From positions 1-17,822 of the forward strand of contig CAKMYR010000013.1 of assembly GCA_929200175.1 (NCBI GenBank): DNA of 17,822 nt, read 5' to 3'. Source of the DNA: an uncultured Gammaproteobacteria bacterium (lineage in GTDB: Bacteria > Pseudomonadota > Gammaproteobacteria > PS1 > Pseudothioglobaceae). Positions 1 to 7,908 of this stretch are shown piece after piece. The notes beneath the pieces are model-generated. The model saw nothing but the letters and a program-made list of their open reading frames with translations, was not told where the DNA came from and did not search any database. The position numbers were made by a program, and so were the translations under genes. Each line of letters opens with the position of its first letter. Positions within the stretch are counted from its first letter, which is position 1.

Positions 1-683
1 ATTATATTACAGGTGATTTTAAAACCATTGTAGACTTAGGTGCTGGCACTGGTTTCCTTGGTAGAATTTTATCTAAAACCTTGCCAAATTCAAGATTGAT
101 ATCTATAGATTTTGCGCAATTGACACTAGGTTATAATAATAACAACATTTGTGCTGATGCTAATAATTTGCCGCTGGCTAATAATAGCGTTGATATGATT
201 GTTTCTAATCTAATGTTACAATGGTGTTCTAATTTAGATAGCATATTTTCTGAATGCAACAGAGTACTAAAAAATAATGGCTTGATTTTAATTTCCACTT
301 TCGGACCAGATACCCTAAAAGAATTAAAAAAAAGTTGGGCTGTAGTAGATGATAAAAACCATGTTAATAATTTTATTGATATGCATAATATAGGAGATAA
401 ATTTTTAGAAAATGGTTTTTATGATCCTATAATGGAGATGGAAGAATTTACTTTAACTTACCAAAATGTAATTGATTTATTATACGATATTAAGGCAATT
501 GGAGCGCAAACAGTAAAAAACAGACCAAAATTCTTAACTGGCAAAAATAAGTTTAAGCTAATGATTAAAATGTATGAAACCTATAGAAAACAAGGGAAGA
601 TTCCAGCCACTTACGAAGTAATATATGGGCATGCTTGGAAAAAAAATAATAATTTAGGTAATATCAACCTAAACAATCAGTAA
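1..683 (+). CDS. bioC: Malonyl-ACP O-methyltransferase BioC, 5' end cut by window edge
   Basis: SAM-dependent methyltransferase that methylates the free carboxyl of malonyl-ACP (or malonyl-CoA) so that the fatty-acid synthesis machinery can build the pimeloyl moiety of biotin; cytoplasmic. The frame is open from the left edge, so the gene starts outside the window; the TTG at 81 is internal, because bases 33-56 before it encode the SAM-binding motif I, DLGAGTGF. Later BioC hallmarks are present: PLANNSVDMIVSNLMLQW (motif around the second acidic block), the post-motif block FGPDTLKELKKSW, and a C-terminal part with GAQTVKNRPKFLTGK and PATYEVIYGHAWK. That combination separates BioC from generic UbiE-type methyltransferases. 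The gene converges on nuoN with 46 bases between stops. No other biotin gene is in the window, though the upstream neighbours are not visible. Family identity is well supported by conserved blocks known to me; no search was run. Confidence 0.88.
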   Translation, partial: YITGDFKTIVDLGAGTGFLGRILSKTLPNSRLISIDFAQLTLGYNNNNICADANNLPLANNSVDMIVSNLMLQWCSNLDSIFSECNRVLKNNGLILISTFGPDTLKELKKSWAVVDDKNHVNNFIDMHNIGDKFLENGFYDPIMEMEEFTLTYQNVIDLLYDIKAIGAQTVKNRPKFLTGKNKFKLMIKMYETYRKQGKIPATYEVIYGHAWKKNNNLGNINLNNQ

Positions 684-691
684 TTAATACA

Positions 692-731
692 AAAATATCA
701 CAAGCTAAATAAAAACTTAATATGATATTTT
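692..731. terminator. AT-rich inverted repeat between convergent bioC and nuoN
   Basis: A perfect 9-bp inverted repeat (aaaatatca at 692-700, tgatatttt at 723-731) with a 22-base loop lies in the 46-base gap between the two convergent stop codons and touches the nuoN stop at 730-732. The A and T runs at the stem ends would supply a U tract in either direction, so it could serve as a bidirectional terminator. The stem holds only one G-C-containing step region and the loop is long, so this is a candidate only. Confidence 0.35.
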
Positions 732-2178
732 AAAAAAGAGAGCGTGAAAGCTCAATCCAAAAATCTGGAAATAGCCCAACTATCAAAATTAAGACTGCAT
801 TAATAGAAACAACTATTTTTATATCCATAGGAGCTGAAAAAATAGCTGTTTTTTCACTTTGATCAAAATACATAAACTTAATTATCTGTAAATAATAATA
901 AGAGCTTATTACTGCAAAAACTACTGCGAAAATTGCAACAAATACATAACCTTCTGCTACTACTTGTTGCAAAATAAAAAATTTAGAATAAAAGCCAATA
1001 AATGGAGGTATTCCAGCCATTGATAACATAACTATTAACATCATAAGCGCAAACCAAGGAGAATGTTTACTAAAGCCTTTATAATCAATAATTTTATCTG
1101 CTTCAAAACCTTTTTTATTAAATAAAATAATAATCCCAAAAGCAGCTAGGCTTGTTAATATATAAACTAAGATATAAAAAACAGAGGCAGCATATCCAGA
1201 AATAACGCCAGTAACAAATCCAAGAATAACAAATCCAATATGTGAAATAGTGGAATAAGCTAACATTCTTTTTATATTAGTTTGTTTTAAAGCTACAACA
1301 GCGCCAATAGCAATAGAAAGTAATGCTAACACTATTAATAAATCTGACCAATAAATATGCATGTACTCTAAACCATCAGTTAATAAGCGTATTAAAATAG
1401 CAATTACCGCCATTTTAGGTACAGTTGAAATAAACATAGTAACAGAGGTTGGAGAGCCTTGATATACATCTGGTACCCACATATGAAAAGGTACTGCTCC
1501 TAATTTAAATGCAATGGCAATCACTAAGAAAACTAAGCTAAAATTAATAACTAATAAATTACTTTTAATTCCAGTATTAGCTACAAATTCAGCTATTTCA
1601 ATAATATTAATACTGCCAGTCACTCCATAAATCATACTCATGCCATAAAGCAACAAACCAGAAGATATAGAGCCAAGTATAAAATATTTTAATGCAGCTT
1701 CAATTGCAATAGTTCTATCGCGTGCAATAGCGATTAAGGTATACAAAGATAATGAAAGAATTTCTAGTCCCAAATACATTGTAAGCAAACTATATCCAGA
1801 AACCATAACCATCATTCCTAATAATGATAATAATATTAATACAAAATATTCGCCTACAAATAAAGAGTGGGTAATAAGGTAATGACGAGAATATGTCATA
1901 GCTACCATAGTTGAGGCAATTATAAAAATCTTAAATATTAAAGCTATGTCATCTAATATAAAAGAGCCACCAAAAATAATTGCTTTAGTTTCACCAATTA
2001 AATTAAAACAAAGTAACCCAGTAACTAATAAAACTAGCTGTGTTAGGTAATATACTAACTGTTTATTTTTAGTTAAAAATAAATTTAATATTAATATTGC
2101 TATAGTAGCAGATAGTAAAAAAATCTCTGGTATTACAAATAGCAATGATGATATATCAAATTGAAAGTTATTAATCAT
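730..2178 (-). CDS. nuoN: NADH-quinone oxidoreductase subunit N
   Basis: Antiporter-like proton-pumping subunit of the complex I membrane arm. The 482-aa length is normal for NuoN, and the protein is hydrophobic throughout with about 14 predicted membrane segments. The TM5 glutamate block MYLGLEILSLSLYTLIAI and the conserved FKLGAVPFHMWVPDVYQG segment with its buried lysine are present, followed by SPTSVTMFISTVPK; these are the residues used for proton transfer in the Mrp-antiporter-related fold. The ATG at 2178 overlaps the nuoM stop by four bases (ATGA), which implies translational coupling; no clear Shine-Dalgarno sequence precedes it. It is the last gene of the nuoJKLMN run and ends convergently with bioC. 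No truncation or missing key residue seen. Confidence 0.96.
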   Translation of the reverse strand: MINNFQFDISSLLFVIPEIFLLSATIAILILNLFLTKNKQLVYYLTQLVLLVTGLLCFNLIGETKAIIFGGSFILDDIALIFKIFIIASTMVAMTYSRHYLITHSLFVGEYFVLILLSLLGMMVMVSGYSLLTMYLGLEILSLSLYTLIAIARDRTIAIEAALKYFILGSISSGLLLYGMSMIYGVTGSINIIEIAEFVANTGIKSNLLVINFSLVFLVIAIAFKLGAVPFHMWVPDVYQGSPTSVTMFISTVPKMAVIAILIRLLTDGLEYMHIYWSDLLIVLALLSIAIGAVVALKQTNIKRMLAYSTISHIGFVILGFVTGVISGYAASVFYILVYILTSLAAFGIIILFNKKGFEADKIIDYKGFSKHSPWFALMMLIVMLSMAGIPPFIGFYSKFFILQQVVAEGYVFVAIFAVVFAVISSYYYLQIIKFMYFDQSEKTAIFSAPMDIKIVVSINAVLILIVGLFPDFWIELSRSLF

Positions 2179-3680
2179 AATTTAGAATTAAGTGCTTGTT
2201 GTAATAAGTTTTCTACAGAAATGTTTATTGTCTCTATTACTGGCTGTGGATAAATTCCCATAATTAGCACTGCTAATGCTAATATTGCTAATATAAAAAA
2301 TTCTCTTGTATTAATATCTTGCAAAGTTTTAACTTCATTATTAGTAATTGCGCCAAAAAATACTCGTTTAACCATCCATAAAGTATAAGCTGCTCCTAAA
2401 ATTAAAGTAATAGCTGCTAAAACTGCATACCAAATATTCGCTTGCAATACTCCCAATATAACCATAAACTCACCAACAAATCCTGAAGTTGCAGGTAATC
2501 CTGCATTTGCCATAGCAAATAACACAGCAAACCCAGTAAATTTAGGCATTGAGTTAATTACTCCTCCATAAGTTGCTATTTCTCTTGAATGTAATCTATC
2601 ATACAATACCCCAACTATAAAAAACATAGCAGCCGAAATAAAACCATGTGAAATCATCTGTACCATAGCACCATTAAGTCCTAATAATGCAGCTTCTGCT
2701 GAATTTGGTTTATAAGCTAAAAATAATGCAAATATCCCTAAAGTAACAAACCCCATATGTGAAATTGATGAGTAAGCAATAAGCTTTTTCATATCTCTTT
2801 GCACTAAGGCTATAAAGGCAATATAAATAATTGCTATTAACGATAATATAATAATTATGTTTGAAAATTCTAATGAAGCATCTGGAGTAATTGGTAGCGA
2901 AAAACGCAAAAATCCATACCCTCCCATTTTTAACATAATAGCAGCCAAAATAACCGAGCCGCCAGTCGGAGCTTGAACATGAGCATCTGGCAACCAAGTA
3001 TGTACTGGGAACATTGGAACCTTAACCGCAAATGCTATAAAAAATGCCCAAAAAATCCAAGCCTGCTCTGTTGCTGTAATGCCTAAATTATGCATATTAA
3101 GAATAGAAAATGAGCCAGACTTGTTATACATATAAATTAATGCAATCAACATACATACAGATCCTAAAAATGTATATAAGAAAAATTTAATTGCGGCATA
3201 AACTCTATTATCTCCACCCCAAATACCAATAATAAGCAACATTGGAATAAGAGAAGCTTCCCAAAAAACATAAAATAAAATAGCGTCTAAAGAAGAAAAT
3301 ACACCTATAATTAGACCTTCCATCATTAAAAATGCTGCCATGTAATGAGCATTTTGTTTTTTAATGACTTCCCAGCCAGCTATAATAATTAAAACAGTTG
3401 AAAATGTAGTAAGAATTATAAGCGGCATAGAAATACCATCAACTCCAATATGATAATTAATATTAAAAAATGAAATCCATTGAGTTTGCTCTACAAATTG
3501 CATCATATAAGTTGAGTTATCAAACCCAGTATAGAGTTTAATTGACATAATAAATACAACAACAGCTATAAATATACTCGCCCAACGAGCTAAAGCTAAA
3601 CTACTATTACCAATAAGGATTACTGCTACCCCACCTAAAATTGGCAACCAAATTAATAAACTAAGTAATATTTGTTCCAT
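2175..3680 (-). CDS. nuoM: NADH-quinone oxidoreductase subunit M
   Basis: Middle antiporter-like subunit of the membrane arm, forming one proton channel. The 501-aa length matches the family. Visible hallmarks are FYVFWEASLIPMLLIIGIWGG, carrying the essential TM5 glutamate, and FAVKVPMFPVHTWLPDAH followed by QAPTGGSVILAAIMLKMGGYG, carrying the TM7 lysine and the broken-helix region. The sequence is almost entirely membrane segments. It starts 20 bases after the nuoL stop with no convincing Shine-Dalgarno sequence, and its TGA stop overlaps the nuoN ATG, so expression probably depends on coupling within the nuoJKLMN unit. The order L-M-N is the standard one. Confidence 0.97.
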   Translation of the reverse strand: MEQILLSLLIWLPILGGVAVILIGNSSLALARWASIFIAVVVFIMSIKLYTGFDNSTYMMQFVEQTQWISFFNINYHIGVDGISMPLIILTTFSTVLIIIAGWEVIKKQNAHYMAAFLMMEGLIIGVFSSLDAILFYVFWEASLIPMLLIIGIWGGDNRVYAAIKFFLYTFLGSVCMLIALIYMYNKSGSFSILNMHNLGITATEQAWIFWAFFIAFAVKVPMFPVHTWLPDAHVQAPTGGSVILAAIMLKMGGYGFLRFSLPITPDASLEFSNIIIILSLIAIIYIAFIALVQRDMKKLIAYSSISHMGFVTLGIFALFLAYKPNSAEAALLGLNGAMVQMISHGFISAAMFFIVGVLYDRLHSREIATYGGVINSMPKFTGFAVLFAMANAGLPATSGFVGEFMVILGVLQANIWYAVLAAITLILGAAYTLWMVKRVFFGAITNNEVKTLQDINTREFFILAILALAVLIMGIYPQPVIETINISVENLLQQALNSKL

Positions 3681-3700
3681 TTAAGATATTTAATAATTAA

Positions 3701-5641
3701 TTATATTTTAATGACAACCCAAGCTAAAATAATTAGCAAGCTACAAATCATAAAAAATGCATAATGATATATATAACCTGTTTGAATATTACGCATAATT
3801 GATCCAGTTAATCCGGTTAATCTAGCAGCGCCATTAACTATTATTTTATCAATTAAAGACATATCAGACACTTTCCATAATATGTTACTAATCTTTTTAA
3901 TCCCATCAACAAAAACTATTTGATTAAAACGATCAAATCCATATAAAGAGTCAAGCATATAATGTATAGCTTTGAATTTTCTTTGTAAAAAATTAGCCCA
4001 CTTAACACGATAAAGACAAAGCATCCAAGCAACTATAACTCCTCCTAGCATAAACCAAAATGGTGGTGTTTGTAAAGAATGAACAATCATACTAATAGGG
4101 CTATCAAATAGATTTTTTAACTCTGCCATTGCAACATGGTCTTTATTTACCGAAATAGCATTATCCAACCAACCAGTAAATAAAATAGGCTCAATAATTA
4201 AAAATCCAATAATAAAAGAAGGAATAGCAAGCACAACTAAAGGAAAAGTAATTGATAAAGGTGATTCTCGTACATGTTTTTGAGTGTCGCTATCAAGGCG
4301 TGATTCTCCATGAAAAACTATAAATAACATTCTAAAAGAATAAAATGCAGTAATAAATACTCCCAATACAACTGCAAAATAAGCAAAATTAGCATAAGGT
4401 AATTGTGAAAAATGAACAGCTTCAATAATCATGTCTTTTGAATAAAATCCAGAAAATCCAGGAAATCCAACTAAGGCTAAAGTAGCAATCAAAGAAGTCC
4501 AATAAGTTATAGGCATTTTTTTTCTTAATCCGCCCATTTTTCTAATATCTTGATTATGATGTAATGCTACAATAATTGAGCCTGCTGCTAAAAATAATAA
4601 TGCTTTAAAAAATGCATGAGTAACTAGATGGAAAATAGCTATTGAATATGCACTTACTCCTAAGGCAACAGTCATATAGCCTAATTGAGAAAGCGTTGAA
4701 TATGCTACTATTTTTTTAATATCATTTTGGACAATACCCAAAAGCCCCATAAATAAAGCTGTAATTGCCCCAACTATCATAACCACTGTTAAAGCAACAT
4801 CACTAAGTTCAAACATAGGAGACATGCGAGAAACCATAAAAATACCAGCAGTTACCATAGTTGCTGCATGAATTAATGCTGAAATTGGAGTAGGGCCTTC
4901 CATTGAGCCCGGCAACCAAACATGAAGTGGTACTTGTGCAGATTTACCCATAGCGCCAACAAATAATAATAAACATGCAACGCTAATTAAGTCTAACCCC
5001 CAAAGTTGTTGATTAATCATACCATCAAGCTGTGAAAAAACTTGTGCATAATCAAGCGAGCCACTAAAACTTAATATTAAAGCTATGCCTAACAAAAATC
5101 CAAAATCACCAACACGATTAACTAAAAATGCTTTTAAATTAGCTTGCACTGCACTTTCTTTATGATGCCAAAAACCAATTAATAAATAAGATACCAAGCC
5201 AACGGCCTCCCAGCCAAAAAATAACTGCATAAAGTTATTGCTAATAACCAGCATAAACATTGCAAAAGTAAATAACGATATATAACTAAAAAATCTAGTA
5301 TAACCCTCATCTCCATGCATATAACCAATTGTATATATATGAACCATAAGAGAAACAAATGAAACCACTACAAGCATAATTGATGTTAGATTATCAACTA
5401 AAAATCCTACACTAATATCAAGATTACCAATTTGCATCCAAGTGTAAATATTTTGATTAAAAACTTCTCCTTGATTTAATACATGGTGATTAAAAACATA
5501 AAAAGACATTAAAGTAGAAATTAAAACAAATAGAATAGTTATATTATGGGTTATTTTATTTCCTAATTTTTTCCCAAAAAATCCAGCAATAATAGCTCCA
5601 AGCAAAGGAGCAAATACTATTGTTAAGTAAACATTTTTCAT
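3701..5641 (-). CDS. nuoL: NADH-quinone oxidoreductase subunit L
   Basis: Distal antiporter-like subunit of complex I, with the long lateral helix along the membrane arm. At 646 aa it is full length for NuoL. The TM5 glutamate block LFFGWEAVGLVSYLLIGFWH, the TM7 lysine block GAMGKSAQVPLHVWLP, and the broken-helix block EGPTPISALIHAATMVTAG are all present; the C-terminal 150 residues contain the hydrophilic amphipathic stretch and final membrane anchor expected of the lateral helix. The position I remember as Asp in many relatives (LPDSMEGPTP) reads Gly here (LPGSMEGPTP); I cannot tell whether this is common in the lineage. The start ATG shares one base with the nuoK stop (TAATG), indicating coupling. 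Confidence 0.97.
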   Translation of the reverse strand: MKNVYLTIVFAPLLGAIIAGFFGKKLGNKITHNITILFVLISTLMSFYVFNHHVLNQGEVFNQNIYTWMQIGNLDISVGFLVDNLTSIMLVVVSFVSLMVHIYTIGYMHGDEGYTRFFSYISLFTFAMFMLVISNNFMQLFFGWEAVGLVSYLLIGFWHHKESAVQANLKAFLVNRVGDFGFLLGIALILSFSGSLDYAQVFSQLDGMINQQLWGLDLISVACLLLFVGAMGKSAQVPLHVWLPGSMEGPTPISALIHAATMVTAGIFMVSRMSPMFELSDVALTVVMIVGAITALFMGLLGIVQNDIKKIVAYSTLSQLGYMTVALGVSAYSIAIFHLVTHAFFKALLFLAAGSIIVALHHNQDIRKMGGLRKKMPITYWTSLIATLALVGFPGFSGFYSKDMIIEAVHFSQLPYANFAYFAVVLGVFITAFYSFRMLFIVFHGESRLDSDTQKHVRESPLSITFPLVVLAIPSFIIGFLIIEPILFTGWLDNAISVNKDHVAMAELKNLFDSPISMIVHSLQTPPFWFMLGGVIVAWMLCLYRVKWANFLQRKFKAIHYMLDSLYGFDRFNQIVFVDGIKKISNILWKVSDMSLIDKIIVNGAARLTGLTGSIMRNIQTGYIYHYAFFMICSLLIILAWVVIKI

Positions 5642-5946
5642 TATCTTTTCAAGTTACTAATTACATCAACACTAATTGAGCCTGAATTTCTAAATAATAA
5701 AGTCAAAATAGCTAATCCTATTGATACTTCAGCTGCTGCAACAGTGAGAATAAAAAATACAAAAATTTGCCCTGCCTCATCACCCAAAAAATAAGAAAAA
5801 GCAATAAAATTAGTGTTAACTGCTAATAAAATAAGTTCAATACACATAAGCAGAATAATAATATTAGCACGATTTATGAAAATGCCAGCTAGCCCTATGC
5901 AAAAAATAATAGCACTTAAAATTAAATAATCACTTAAACTAATCAT
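5641..5946 (-). CDS. nuoK: NADH-quinone oxidoreductase subunit K
   Basis: Small membrane subunit (101 aa, the usual length) with three membrane segments that links the quinone end of the membrane arm to the antiporter-like subunits. Both conserved membrane glutamates are visible: LLMCIELILLAVNTNFIAF in the second segment and AAAEVSIGLAILTLLFRN in the third. The start overlaps the end of nuoJ by eight bases and the stop overlaps the nuoL start by one base, a tight arrangement typical of nuoJKL. Nothing unusual. Confidence 0.96.
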   Translation of the reverse strand: MISLSDYLILSAIIFCIGLAGIFINRANIIILLMCIELILLAVNTNFIAFSYFLGDEAGQIFVFFILTVAAAEVSIGLAILTLLFRNSGSISVDVISNLKR

Positions 5947-6556
5947 TTTTTACACCATTTATTTTAGAATCAATTTTAACAACACGAATTCTATCTTTAG
6001 CCTTAACATTAACTTGAGCTGATACTGATTGACTTTTGCGTTTACCATCACTTCTATGTACTAAAGTTATACTAGAAATAATAGCAATTAATAAAAGCAC
6101 AGCAGCTAATTCAAAAGGATAAACATAAGAAGTATATAACTGCATAGCTAACTCTGTGATATTACTATAATCAGAAGGATGTCTTTCTGGCAAAGAAAAT
6201 TTATGGAGTCCGAATTGCTTACTTCCTAACACTAATGCCATCTCAATAATAACAATAGCAGCTACTGCAACTCCAAGAGGTAAATAACCAGTAAACTTAG
6301 CCTTTAATGTTGATTTATCAATATCAAGCATTTTGATTACAAACAAAAATAACACCATAACCGCTCCTACATAAACTAGAATTAAGGTTATAGCTAAAAA
6401 TTCTGCTTCTAATAAGATCCAAATACTAGCGGCAGAAAAAAATGTAAGAATTAAAAACAATACTGATTTAGCAGAATTACGAGCCAAAATCATCGCTAAA
6501 GAACTAACAATAAGTAAAAATCCAAAAACATAAAATAATATTTGAATAAATAACAT
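5939..6556 (-). CDS. nuoJ: NADH-quinone oxidoreductase subunit J
   Basis: Membrane subunit of complex I with five predicted membrane segments; its third segment takes part in the central hydrophilic axis. The recognisable core is AEFLAITLILVYVGAVMVLFLFVIKMLDID (given here as positions about 51-80), where the conserved tyrosine-valine-glycine-alanine block marks the pi-bulge helix. Length 205 aa is normal. The last 40 residues form a basic, lysine-rich cytoplasmic tail (about 168-205) with no membrane segment, which is variable in the family. This is the first gene after the inserted cluster and the Sel1-like remnant, so it probably needs its own promoter or read-through from upstream; I see no convincing promoter or Shine-Dalgarno sequence in the AT-rich leader. 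Confidence 0.95.
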   Translation of the reverse strand: MLFIQILFYVFGFLLIVSSLAMILARNSAKSVLFLILTFFSAASIWILLEAEFLAITLILVYVGAVMVLFLFVIKMLDIDKSTLKAKFTGYLPLGVAVAAIVIIEMALVLGSKQFGLHKFSLPERHPSDYSNITELAMQLYTSYVYPFELAAVLLLIAIISSITLVHRSDGKRKSQSVSAQVNVKAKDRIRVVKIDSKINGVKND

Positions 6557-6563
6557 ATTCTGT

Positions 6564-7094
6564 TTATCCTAAAAGATCAAAACAATACTTTTTCCAGACA
6601 TTAAAAGCATTTTTGGATACTTCTTTATCATCACCTTGATATGCATTATTAATAAATTTCTTAGCATTTTCCATATCTTGTAATGCTTCTAATCCTTCTA
6701 AATACATAATTTTCTGTAACTACTTCGCATAAAAAATTATTGTTATCAGCTGTTTTTTTACGCCAATAAAATATTTTTTCATAGTTAATTTTTACTCCTT
6801 TACTTTTACGATATATAAAACCTAAATTAGCTACTTTGTCATACCAAAATATAGATTTTTTATAATTTTTTGATTCAACATCGTATAATTTTACTTAGCA
6901 TAAACTAAGCTCTCACTACTAGTGGATTTTGTATAAAATTTAAGTACTTTTTTATAATTTTTAACATCTTTATCTTATTAACACACAGCAACTAAAATTA
7001 AATTCTGCTGCTGTTAAAATGTGTTGATTTTTTATCTAATTCTTTATTTTCATATAAAAACTAATAAACATATTGCCAAATTATACTTTAAGTA
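6564..7094 (-). pseudogene. Decayed gene of Sel1-like (TPR-type) repeats
   Basis: No intact gene fills 6557-7191, but the minus strand holds pieces of a Sel1-like repeat protein in shifted frames. From the 5' side: YLKYNLAICLLVFI (7094-7053); after a stop and frame change, DVKNYKKVLKFYTKSTSSES (about 6970-6915); then, after another break, KNYKKSIFWYDKVANLGFIY and KSKGVKINYEKIFYWRKKTADN (stop at 6895-6897, reading to about 6721); and in a further frame IMYLEGLEALQDMENAKKFI with a short tail ending at a stop at 6564-6566. Blocks of the form G-V-x-x-[ND]-Y-x-K-A-x-x-W-x-x-K-A-A-[DE]-x-G-[ND] are the Sel1 consensus, and these fragments follow it with losses. At least three frame changes or stops argue for a dead gene rather than sequencing error alone. 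Sel1-like proteins often act as interaction scaffolds or host-contact factors; the ancestral role here is unknown. Confidence 0.55.
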
Positions 7095-7135
7095 CTAATA
7101 TCTAATTCGAACTATTATATAATTGTATTTTAGCT

Positions 7136-7173
7136 AAATTTGTTAAGTATATAAAATTTACTTAACCAAATTT
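7136..7173 (-). terminator. 14-bp inverted repeat below the DUF3726-like gene
   Basis: The arms aaatttgttaagta (7136-7149) and tacttaaccaaattt (7159-7173) pair over 14 bp with one bulged base and a 9-base loop. It begins 18 bases beyond the stop of the 237-aa gene, where a terminator of the inserted cluster would be expected. There is no long U run after the stem on the minus strand, so it may instead be an operator or an RNA-stabilising hairpin. Confidence 0.4.
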
Positions 7174-7191
7174 ACAAATATTTTATAACTA

Positions 7192-7905
7192 TTAAGCTCC
7201 AGCCCCTTTACGAGATTCTTCAGTATCTTCTACTAAACCTTTGGCATAAATATTTTTTAACCTTTGCCAATCATTAGAACTAATATCTATCCCTTTTGAT
7301 AATTTGTCTTTTTTAATTTTCTGTAAAGCATCACAACTAATATAACTAGTAAAATTATCTTTAGTCTTAGCTATTATGTTTTTACTTATTATTAATTCAA
7401 TATTACTAGTATTTTTATTAGAATTATTATCAGAAAAATATAATGTTGGCTGAGGGTCTTCAGGGCTTATTTCATAGCAAACATTTTGATTATTATCTAT
7501 CCAACTAGCTTTTACAAAAAAACCATTTTCTGCAAAAATCTTATATTCATTATAAGCAAACAAAAAATCACTAGTGTTTTCAATAACACAAGAAATATAA
7601 TCTTTGTGTAATAATTTTTCCCTTAAATAATAAACCAAAATATTAGCGTAAAAAATAATACTAATACTTTGTAAATTAAAACTTATTTTATTTTTATGAA
7701 ATTTTGGAGATTTAATTTTTTCAACAAGATTATCATTTATTGTAAGGTTTTCCAAAATGTCAGTAATATTTTTAACCCCATTTAAACCAACCAATTCTAG
7801 CTCAATTACCATTAAAGTTATGCGATCTATATCTCCTAATTCTAACTTTAAAGAATGAATGGCATTGTAAACCAACATGGTTAATTCATTATAAGTAACC
7901 TTCAT
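7192..7905 (-). CDS. DUF3726-like protein of unknown function
   Basis: A 237-aa protein without signal peptide or membrane segments, probably cytoplasmic. I place it tentatively in DUF3726 from two memories of that family: an N-terminus of the type VSLNEIEALA-KAARG (here VTYNELTMLVYNAIHSLKLE, with similar spacing) and a C-terminus with Trp-x-x-Leu followed about 18 residues later by ESR-x-GAGA (here NDWQRLKNIYAKGLVEDTEE followed by SRKGAGA). Family members I recall extend a few residues past GAGA; this one stops there. The middle (about 60-200) is divergent, Asn/Lys-rich, and holds no catalytic motif I recognise. It starts three bases after the stop of the 545-aa gene and lacks a good Shine-Dalgarno sequence, so the two are probably translationally coupled and may work together. 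No function can be assigned; DUF membership is moderately sure. Confidence 0.6.
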   Translation of the reverse strand: MKVTYNELTMLVYNAIHSLKLELGDIDRITLMVIELELVGLNGVKNITDILENLTINDNLVEKIKSPKFHKNKISFNLQSISIIFYANILVYYLREKLLHKDYISCVIENTSDFLFAYNEYKIFAENGFFVKASWIDNNQNVCYEISPEDPQPTLYFSDNNSNKNTSNIELIISKNIIAKTKDNFTSYISCDALQKIKKDKLSKGIDISSNDWQRLKNIYAKGLVEDTEESRKGAGA

Positions 7906-7908
7906 AAT

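Noticed and set aside
81..83. TTG at 81 as the true start of bioC
   Set aside because: The same frame is open upstream and encodes the SAM-binding motif at 33-56, so the true start lies before the window.
2710..2997. Minus-strand 95-codon frame inside nuoM
   Set aside because: It lies wholly within nuoM in another frame, is Cys/Tyr-rich without family features, and has no independent start context.
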